A DNA stretch of 5,501 bases from Fischerella sp. (GTDB lineage Bacteria; Cyanobacteriota; Cyanobacteriia; Cyanobacteriales; Nostocaceae), in the NCBI GenBank assembly GCA_026419705.1, contig JANZYY010000379.1, forward strand, positions 1 to 5,501, written 5' to 3'. Positions 1-4,887 of this stretch are shown here, in pieces. The notes under the pieces are model-generated. The model was not told where the DNA came from. It did no database searches and saw nothing but the letters and a program-made list of their open reading frames with translations. How positions within the stretch are numbered: the stretch's first letter is position 1; each line of letters begins with the position of its first letter. The position numbers were made by a program, and so were the translations under genes.

Positions 1-235
1 CTATAATTGTCAAACTATCGGATACTTCGCTAATCCCAATACCAGCTCGGTGTCTTGTTCCAAGTTCCTTACTTAACTGCATATTATCTGATAAAGGTAA
101 GTAGCAGGTAGCTGCAGCAATTCGGGCCAGACGAGCTAAAATTGCGGAAGGGGCTGGTATGAACAATTCAGGAGGAGCACGACAAAAGGTTCTGACAGCA
201 AAATCAGCAACTGTAGCAAACAATTGTAGTAGTTC
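1..235 (-). pseudogene. Diadenylate cyclase (DisA_N/DAC domain) fragment, catalytic DGA motif missing
   Basis: Read on the minus strand, the frame is open from 235 (just after a TGA at 236-238) to the window edge. It contains IAAATCYLPLSDNMQLSK followed by ELGTRHRAGIGISEVSDSLT. This is the part of the DAC domain that carries the RHR nucleotide-binding motif, and it closely resembles CdaA-type c-di-AMP synthases, which make c-di-AMP from two ATP. The family normally has an LHDGA motif about 10 residues before the IAAA segment, with DGA needed for catalysis. Here that stretch reads ELFIPAPSAILARLARIAAA, so similarity fades near 145 and no DGA is present in this frame. No ATG or GTG start is available; only TTG codons occur. 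The gene continues left of the window. I infer a truncated or deleted remnant. A frame shift or an unusual DAC protein is less likely. Family assignment is strong; pseudogene status is moderate. Confidence 0.66.
146..153 (+). promoter_or_regulatory. Possible ribosome binding site for the upstream pentapeptide start
   Basis: GGAAGGGG ends five bases before the ATG at 159. It is purine-rich but only a partial anti-SD match. It favours the ATG at 159 over the internal ATG at 258, which has only a weak AAGG about 16 bases upstream. Because this stretch also lies antisense to the cyclase remnant, the match may be fortuitous. Confidence 0.3.
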
Positions 236-692
236 TCAAGGTCAAAAGTCTGCTGTGATGCGTCAGCTAGATAGTCCAGATTTGCTCGCAGCTTATCTAA
301 GGGGGAGACGAGATTTTGCTCTACACAAACTGAATCTGCTCAACTTGCAAGGTGCTAATTTATCGGGGACTAATTTTCATTCTTCTCAATTGGAAAGAGT
401 TAATCTGCAAGGGGCTAATCTTCACAACAGCGATTTTGGAAGAGCTAGTCTTAACCGAGCCAATCTTAGAGATGCTAACTTAAGCAAAGCTTACCTGAAT
501 AATGCTGATTTAGAAGCAGCAGACCTGCGAGGTGCAGATCTCAGCTATGCTTATCTCCAAAATGCCAATCTTCGAGGAGCGAATTTGTGTGGTGCTAATT
601 TAACTGGTGCAAAGATTTCTGAGGAACAATTAGCACTAGCCAAGACAAATTGGATGACAATACGTCCAAATGGTAAAAGGGGATTGTTTTGA
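159..692 (+). CDS. Pentapeptide-repeat protein
   Basis: Predicted 177-residue soluble protein with no signal peptide or membrane segment. Residues 56-155 are about twenty back-to-back pentads of the A(N/D)LXX type (LNLQG, ANLSG, ANLRD, ADLRG, ANLCG, ANLTG), with Leu or Phe at nearly every central position, predicting a right-handed quadrilateral beta-helix of about five coils. The preceding LDSPDLLAAYLRGRRDF (residues 37-53) is the leader typical of cyanobacterial pentapeptide proteins, and a short helical cap (EEQLALAKTNW) follows the helix. Known members range from gyrase mimics to scaffold proteins; nothing here fixes a role. The start is uncertain: residues 1-33 are Ser/Asn/Ala-rich, lie partly antisense to the cyclase remnant, and may not be real. 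The ATG at 258 (MRQLDSPDLL) would give 144 residues. It converges on the sulfurtransferase gene across 81 bp. Confidence 0.87.
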   Translation: MNNSGGARQKVLTAKSATVANNCSSSQGQKSAVMRQLDSPDLLAAYLRGRRDFALHKLNLLNLQGANLSGTNFHSSQLERVNLQGANLHNSDFGRASLNRANLRDANLSKAYLNNADLEAADLRGADLSYAYLQNANLRGANLCGANLTGAKISEEQLALAKTNWMTIRPNGKRGLF

Positions 693-751
693 TATTTTCC
701 TACCGCTAGGCGCGGCCAGCCCCCAGTCTTTCTAAACTAAAATTGTCTCGG

Positions 752-768
752 TCAAGCGCCGCGCCTGA
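752..768 (-). terminator. Short GC-rich hairpin after the sulfurtransferase stop
   Basis: The near-palindrome TCAGGCGCGGCGCTTGA (minus strand) starts five bases beyond the sulfurtransferase stop. It folds into a 7-bp stem with one G-U pair and a 3-base loop. There is no immediate U-run, so it is at best a weak or atypical terminator. A related 8-base arm (AGGCGCGG, 708-715) can pair with 759-766, giving an alternative larger structure across the convergent gap. Confidence 0.3.
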
Positions 769-773
769 CGTGC

Positions 774-1616
774 CTACTTTTCGATGGGTACTCCAATCAG
801 GCTACCCCACTCTGTCCACGAACCATCATAGTTGCGCACCTTGGGGTAACCGAGCAAGTACTTCAGAACGAACCATGTATGACTCGATCTCTCGCCGATC
901 CGGCAGTAGGCGATCGTTTCTTTGTCTGCGGTGATGCCCTTACCACCGTACAAGGCTTGCAACTCATCAGCAAGCTTAAATGTGCCGTCGTCTCTCACGG
1001 CCATGCTCCAGGGAATATTGACTGCGCCGGGGATGTGACCGCCGCGTTGCGCCCCTTCCTGCGGAAGATTCTCTGGTGCGAGCAGTTCACCGCTGTATTC
1101 TTGGGGCGAGCGCACGTCCACCAACGCGCAATTCGCTTTGCCAATGTAATCGTTGACCAGATCGCGCAGTGCACGTATGCTCCAATCAGGATCCTTTGCT
1201 TGGTAGGTGGTTGGGGCGATCGCGGGCACTTCGGTCGTCAGCGGGCGACCTTCGTCTACCCATTTTTTGCGACCACCATTCATAATTCGGGAGTCTGCAT
1301 GACCGTATATCTTCGTCAGCCAGAAGGCGAAGGTGGCGAACCAATTATTGTTATCGCCATAGAAGATGACTGTGGTATCGTTGGCAATGCCTGAGCGTGA
1401 GAGTAGTGCTTCCCACGCCGCCTTGTCCGGAATATCACGACGGATGGGTTGCTGGGTGTCCTTCTTCCAGTTCCAACCCACAGCGCCGGGGGCGTGACCG
1501 GAATCATAGGCAGTTGTGTCCACATCTACTTCGACTAGGCGCACTTTGGAATCGTTCAGATGATCCGCGACCCATTGGGTGTCCACCAAAACTTCGGGAT
1601 GAGCGTAGTTTGACAT
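774..1616 (-). CDS. Thiosulfate sulfurtransferase (tandem rhodanese domains)
   Basis: A 280-residue protein, the usual length for two-domain sulfurtransferases. The N-terminal rhodanese domain (about 8-125) is the non-catalytic copy: the loop FYGDNNNWFA has Asp88 where a cysteine would sit. The C-terminal domain (about 155-278) carries the active loop YCRIGERSSHTW, with Cys238 as the predicted persulfide-forming residue. The CRxGxR loop fits thiosulfate specificity better than the CGSGVT loop of 3-mercaptopyruvate sulfurtransferases. Other family marks are LVDVRSPQEYSG and GHIPGAVNIPW in domain 2 and GHAPGAVGWNW in domain 1. The enzyme would move sulfane sulfur from thiosulfate to cyanide or another thiophile in the cytoplasm; there is no signal peptide. 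The start is well fixed by GGGAGG five bases before the ATG. Base composition is unusual: three 60-base lines counted gave 33, 41 and 27 G+C, against 24/60 in a recA line and 13/60 in the upstream spacer. Confidence 0.93.
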   Translation of the reverse strand: MSNYAHPEVLVDTQWVADHLNDSKVRLVEVDVDTTAYDSGHAPGAVGWNWKKDTQQPIRRDIPDKAAWEALLSRSGIANDTTVIFYGDNNNWFATFAFWLTKIYGHADSRIMNGGRKKWVDEGRPLTTEVPAIAPTTYQAKDPDWSIRALRDLVNDYIGKANCALVDVRSPQEYSGELLAPENLPQEGAQRGGHIPGAVNIPWSMAVRDDGTFKLADELQALYGGKGITADKETIAYCRIGERSSHTWFVLKYLLGYPKVRNYDGSWTEWGSLIGVPIEK

Positions 1617-1621
1617 AGTTT

Positions 1622-1627
1622 CCTCCC
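1622..1627 (-). promoter_or_regulatory. Strong Shine-Dalgarno of the sulfurtransferase gene
   Basis: The minus strand reads AAGGGAGGAAACT and then ATG, leaving five bases between GGAGG and the start codon. It is the strongest ribosome binding site in the window; many cyanobacterial genes have weak ones. It fixes the start at 1616. Confidence 0.7.
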
Positions 1628-1773
1628 TTACAGTTTGTAAGTGACGAATGACGATTTCGCGTTACCCCCCACAGACCACCAGAATCCTGCACGGTCCATA
1701 ATTCATGAAACCCTTGCTAAATAAGAATTAGGCTAAATATCTTTATTTTCATTCAGTTGTCATTACCCCCAGT

Positions 1774-1795
1774 ATCAACTCAGGATCAACTCAGG
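1774..1795. repeat. Tandem duplication of an 11-bp unit
   Basis: Two perfect adjacent copies of ATCAACTCAGG occupy 1774-1784 and 1785-1795. The sequence lies 158-179 bp upstream of the sulfurtransferase start, in non-coding DNA. It may be a simple slippage duplication or a paired protein-binding site; the sequence does not tell which. Confidence 0.8.
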
Positions 1796-2667
1796 GCGCT
1801 TGTGCGATCGAGATGGTGAGTAGCTTATCTTCACCCCATTATCTACCCCTGTGCTTGCAGCTTTAACAACCTTGCTTGCAGAGACAGCTCATCAGCCTGT
1901 GCAACTTTAACCATTTCTACCACAGATGCCAGTAAATGCAGGCACTATACTGCGTCAGTAATTAGACTTGCAAGAACCTCACCAAGCTGGCGATCGCTAC
2001 ACTTAAATCTCAGGTCCAAAATTAGCAGTCACCCCCCAACTGTGTGTACTGCCTTGTTCGCTAATTGCTTGAGGACAGCCACGCTCTATCCTCCAATGCT
2101 TCTACTCAAAATTTAGCTCCAAACTCTCTGTAAAACAAAAGCAAACACGAAAATTCAAATTCACTGGAACGAAACGCAGCTGCTCTGCCGATAGTGTAAG
2201 TCTTGATATCGTTTCAATAGCCACTAGGCAATTGTCCGAAAAAGTCAACTATTATTAACAAGGTGTTACACATTACTTTCATCTTTAGTTATGGTTCTTC
2301 AAGCTAGACCCCTACGGGTGAGTGCCACCGTATTATTTATTGATGAGTATGGTGTTTTCGAGCAAGATTTATTTCATTGATAGAGAGTATTAATAGTTCC
2401 ATCACAAGCCAACTAATAATAATATCATTTTAAAGTATTTTCACGATATTAAGTAGTATTGCGGTTACTAGAAATACAAAGAAAATTATAACCTGAGAGT
2501 AGCAGAAATAAAATGCAGCGTAATTCTCTCATGCCATACGTAAATAAAAAGTAAAAAACTGAAGAACAAAATTACATTTAAGACCGTCCGTGACGAGATT
2601 GCGAATTTTATTTGATTTTTTAATTTTAAAAATTAATCTTATTTATTAATAATCAGGTAAAGCTATT

Positions 2668-3408
2668 ATGGCTGAGTTTGTAGAAAAAGAATTAGAAAGG
2701 CGACTAAGTTTGTATCAAGTATTTCTCAAGTTGTATGAACAACATAGCAGTCTTTTAGATGAAATTCTTCAATTAGAAAATCTCTTTCAGTCATCGTTGC
2801 CAGGGTTACAGTTACGTTATATCCAAGCTGTGGTAGATGATTCCATTGTGTATTTGATTACTAATTTATACGATGGCAAGACACAAACTTTATTACAACC
2901 ACAGCGAATTTGGACAATAGGTCGCGATCGCAGTTGTGGCATTTACCTTGGCGATCGGCACGTATCTCGCCGCCACGCAGCAATTCAATATATTGATGAT
3001 ATTGATGAGCTTGGTTTTTATTTGATGGACTTTACAAGCAAGAATGGCACTTATGTGAATGGCGAACCTGTTTACAGACCGGTCAAACTGCAAGATGGCG
3101 ATCGCATCCGGTTAGGTAGTACAGTCTTCTCCTTCTTCATGAATATGACCGCTCCTCAAGTCTTACCAACTGTAGCAGTTGAGTTACTAATGCAGCTGGT
3201 ACCACGCAAAAGTAATCATGAAGCACAGATAAGCAGTAGTGCTTTTGGTAGAAAAAATTCTCCGACCGAGGACATGGATTGTACTGCACAAGCTTTTACA
3301 GATGTAAGATTAATTGATAGTGAAGAAGCTGGAATCTGGCTAAGCAAACAGCGACAGTCAGAAATTTTAGACGATTTTTTCCGTAGACAAACGCCCAGTA
3401 AGAGTTAA
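2668..3408 (+). CDS. FHA-domain protein
   Basis: A 246-residue cytoplasmic protein with one forkhead-associated domain (about 65-158), a module that binds phosphothreonine peptides. Hallmarks are in order: IWTIGRDRSC with Gly85-Arg86, HVSRRHAAI with Ser100 and His103, and TSKNGTYVNG with Asn126-Gly127, followed by LQDGDRIRLGSTVFSF. The first 45 residues are predicted helical (KELERRLSLYQVFLKLYEQH) and may dimerise or form a short coiled coil. The tail after about 165 is polar and probably disordered, ending in an aromatic/basic patch, DDFFRRQ. No kinase, transcription-factor or membrane module is attached, so it probably acts as an adaptor for Ser/Thr-kinase signalling, which is abundant in filamentous cyanobacteria. 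The start is supported by the conserved-looking N-terminus, but the upstream AGGTAAAGCTATT is only a weak ribosome site. Two HIP1 octamers lie inside the gene. It converges on recA. Confidence 0.9.
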   Translation: MAEFVEKELERRLSLYQVFLKLYEQHSSLLDEILQLENLFQSSLPGLQLRYIQAVVDDSIVYLITNLYDGKTQTLLQPQRIWTIGRDRSCGIYLGDRHVSRRHAAIQYIDDIDELGFYLMDFTSKNGTYVNGEPVYRPVKLQDGDRIRLGSTVFSFFMNMTAPQVLPTVAVELLMQLVPRKSNHEAQISSSAFGRKNSPTEDMDCTAQAFTDVRLIDSEEAGIWLSKQRQSEILDDFFRRQTPSKS

Positions 3409-3418
3409 TGGTTAGTGG

Positions 3419-3456
3419 TTGTTGGTTAGTAGTTATAAACAACTAACAACCAACAA
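3419..3456 (+). terminator. Hairpin downstream of the FHA gene
   Basis: TTGTTGGTT-AG-TAGTT pairs with AACTA-AC-AACCAACAA around the loop ATAAAC: nine and five base pairs separated by a 2-base internal mismatch. It begins 11 bases after the FHA stop. It is AT-rich and lacks a following T-run, so it could be a bidirectional end signal for the convergent FHA and recA transcripts or simply one of the TTGTTGGTTGTTAGTT-like repeats familiar from Nostoc intergenic DNA. Confidence 0.42.
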
Positions 3457-3463
3457 AACCAAT

Positions 3464-3491
3464 GTAGAGACGTGCCATGGCACATCTCTAC
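3464..3491. repeat. 28-bp dispersed palindrome of the TAGAGACG type
   Basis: The arms are GTAGAGACGTGCCA and TGGCACATCTCTAC, perfect except for one pair (C3471 against A3484). On the recA-strand transcript that pair becomes a G-U wobble, so the minus-strand RNA can form a near-continuous stem, whereas the plus-strand RNA has a C-A mismatch. Palindromes starting with GTAGAGACG are, from memory, among the commonest short interspersed repeats in Nostocales intergenic regions. Here it lies 31 bp past the recA stop and may double as a transcript end or stability element. Confidence 0.75.
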
Positions 3492-3522
3492 GACAAGTAA
3501 CTACAAACCAGATACCAAGATG

Positions 3523-4596
3523 TTATTCTTCCTCCATATAATCTTCTTCTTCTTCTTCTTCGCTTGTCTTCCTGACAGAATTAGCAGAAACAACAGCTCC
3601 CTTTTCTAGTTTTTCCCGCACCAACTGCTTAATTTGTTCGGCAAATTCCGTTTTTTCTTCTAAATACTTAATTGCATTATCTCGTCCTTGGGAGATATTG
3701 TCGCCATTATAGCTGTACCATGCTCCTTTGCGGTTCAATACGCCAGTTTCTTCTGCTAAATCCACAAGGCACCCTAAGGTAGAAATACCCTTGCCAAAAA
3801 TGATGTCAAATTCCGCAACTCTAAAAGGTGGTGCGACTTTATTTTTTGCAACTTTGACTTTAACCCGATTACCAAATTCCTCCGAGCCTTTTTTCAAGGT
3901 TTGAATCCGGCGAATATCCAAGCGTACGGAAGCATAATATTTTAAGGCGTTACCACCAGTCGTGGTTTCTGGGTTGCCGTAACTGATACCAATTTTTTGC
4001 CGTAATTGGTTGAGAAAAATTACTGTGCATCCAGATTTACCAATATTGCCAGTAATTTTGCGTAAGGCTTGGCTCATCAACCTTGCTTGCAAACCAACAT
4101 GGGCATCGCCCATATCACCTTCAATTTCTGCACGGGGAACTAGTGCTGCTACTGAGTCAATGACTACAATGTCTACTGCTGCTGAGCGAACAAGTTGATC
4201 GACAATTTCTAATGCTGCTTCCCCTGTATCAGGTTGGGAAATGAGCAAATTTTCCGTATCCACACCTAAAGCCGCAGCATAAGCCGGGTCAAGGGCGTGT
4301 TCTGCATCTACGTAGGCTGCAATTCCGCCGTTTTTTTGCACTTCTGCGACAGCGTGTAGAGCTAAAGTCGTTTTTCCAGAACTTTCTGGCCCATAAATCT
4401 CAATCACCCGCCCTTTGGGTAAACCACCACCCAATGCCAAATCCAAAGTCAGCGCCCCACTGGAAATGGTCTCTACTCGCATGCGGGTAGCATCGCCCAA
4501 GCGCATGATTGTTCCTTTGCCAAAAGTGCGCTCAATTTGGTTTAGTACCATGTTGAGCGCTTTTTGCTTGCCAGCATTATCAGTGTTAACTGCCAT
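3523..4596 (-). CDS. recA: Recombinase A
   Basis: A full-length RecA of 357 residues. It coats single-stranded DNA as an ATP-dependent filament, drives strand exchange in recombinational repair, and triggers LexA self-cleavage. Visible marks are the Walker A loop GPESSGKT (69-76), catalytic Glu99 in YVDAEHA, Walker B VDIVVIDSVAAL with Asp147, the MGDAHVGLQARLMSQALRK segment around loop L1, and NQLRQKIG (Gln197 is the ATP-sensing residue) leading into L2 with GNPETTTGGNALKYYAS. The C-terminus ends in an acidic tail (SEEEEEEDYMEEE), as expected for a regulatory tail. The start is supported by GAGG five bases before the ATG. A LexA-like box lies 53 bp upstream, suggesting damage control. The gene is divergent from xseA and convergent with the FHA gene. 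Composition is typical of the window (24 of 60 G+C in one line counted). Confidence 0.99.
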   Translation of the reverse strand: MAVNTDNAGKQKALNMVLNQIERTFGKGTIMRLGDATRMRVETISSGALTLDLALGGGLPKGRVIEIYGPESSGKTTLALHAVAEVQKNGGIAAYVDAEHALDPAYAAALGVDTENLLISQPDTGEAALEIVDQLVRSAAVDIVVIDSVAALVPRAEIEGDMGDAHVGLQARLMSQALRKITGNIGKSGCTVIFLNQLRQKIGISYGNPETTTGGNALKYYASVRLDIRRIQTLKKGSEEFGNRVKVKVAKNKVAPPFRVAEFDIIFGKGISTLGCLVDLAEETGVLNRKGAWYSYNGDNISQGRDNAIKYLEEKTEFAEQIKQLVREKLEKGAVVSANSVRKTSEEEEEEDYMEEE

Positions 4597-4649
4597 TCCT
4601 ACCTCTATATATATATTGATTTAGAGAGTGTTGCTTGGGAAGATTTAGT

Positions 4650-4663
4650 AGAACAGATATACT
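4650..4663 (-). promoter_or_regulatory. Candidate LexA (SOS) box upstream of recA
   Basis: The minus strand reads AGTATATCTGTTCT. The published cyanobacterial (Anabaena) LexA consensus is RGTACNNNDGTWCB; this site matches every defined position except the fifth, T for C. It lies 53 bp upstream of the recA start codon and within the shared divergent region with xseA (225 bp from the xseA start), so recA is the natural target. The exact recA -35/-10 pair cannot be assigned; TGTCAA (4667-4672) with ACTAAA 17 bases on would place the box between them, but both are weak matches. Confidence 0.6.
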
Positions 4664-4730
4664 ATTTTGACATTTTCCTGCTGCTAATCGCTACATAGTC
4701 TAGCGCGGGTGTGCCAATATTGCTAGAACT

Positions 4731-4752
4731 GGGGAATTGGGGACTGGGAATT
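4731..4752. repeat. Degenerate G-rich heptamer-like repeat
   Basis: GGGGAATT, GGGGACT and GGGAATT lie head to tail between recA and xseA. This resembles the short tandemly repeated heptamers (GGGGATT/GGGGACT variants) seen in Nostocales intergenic DNA. There are only about three imperfect units, so this may be a decayed copy. Confidence 0.4.
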
Positions 4753-4887
4753 AAATGTTGTATTGTCTATCTTGGTTATTATGCAGCATGTAGTAGGAAT
4801 GTGCTTGCTCAAACACTAGTACAAGCATATTTTTACGTTTATTTACAGAACTTTGTTGATTCTCGCCTAGCTACTTAGCCTAGAAGA

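Larger units (their letters stand above)
1617..2667. other. Long gene-poor spacer between sulfurtransferase and FHA genes
   Basis: This stretch of about 1.05 kb holds no convincing gene. The part next to the sulfurtransferase (1617-1800) should contain that gene's promoter, but no clear -35/-10 pair stands out. From 1774 there is a tandem 11-bp repeat, and 1990-1997 is a HIP1 octamer. The minus strand between 2082 and 1843 keeps one frame that reads like protein but is cut by TGA (2029-2031) and TAG (1945-1947). A 29-codon ORF lies at 2291-2380 (plus). From about 2200 the DNA becomes very AT-rich, with small palindromes at 2620-2636 (TTAATTTT-A-AAAATTAA) and 2643-2652 (TTATTAATAA), and forms the upstream region of the FHA gene. 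Confidence 0.7.

Noticed and set aside
171..177. GGAGGAG as a Shine-Dalgarno
   Set aside because: It lies inside the longer pentapeptide reading frame and has no start codon at a suitable distance in any frame that gives a credible product.
879..1394. A 171-codon plus-strand open frame opposite the sulfurtransferase gene
   Set aside because: It is wholly antisense to a clear two-domain rhodanese, has no recognisable domain, and GC-rich genes commonly produce such mirror frames. The same applies to the shorter frames at 743-934, 1316-1525, 1397-1618 and 1504-1692.
2007..2096. Minus-strand HWRIERGCPQAISEQG resembling the HWxIE motif of some IS transposases
   Set aside because: Only the HWRIE residues fit; the following LHW-type context is absent, a stop precedes it by one codon, and no terminal inverted repeats or target duplication were found.
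1617..2667. tRNA, CRISPR array, riboswitch or known cyanobacterial small RNA in the long spacer
   Set aside because: No TPsiC-like arm with matching acceptor, no regularly spaced repeats, and no ACTCCTCACAC core of Yfr1 were seen. Small structured RNAs cannot be excluded by eye.
2893..3093. A 66-codon minus-strand frame inside the FHA gene
   Set aside because: It is antisense to the conserved FHA core motifs and has no ribosome site or family resemblance.
4010..4624. Plus-strand frames at 4010-4198 and 4415-4624 opposite recA
   Set aside because: Both are shadows of the highly conserved recA coding sequence, including the Walker motifs.
4667..4672. TTGACA on the plus strand as an xseA -35 box
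   Set aside because: The sequence 17 bases downstream (GCTACA) is a poor -10, and the site is over 200 bp from xseA. No better pair is certain; TTGCTC (4805) with TATTTT (4828) is possible but weak.
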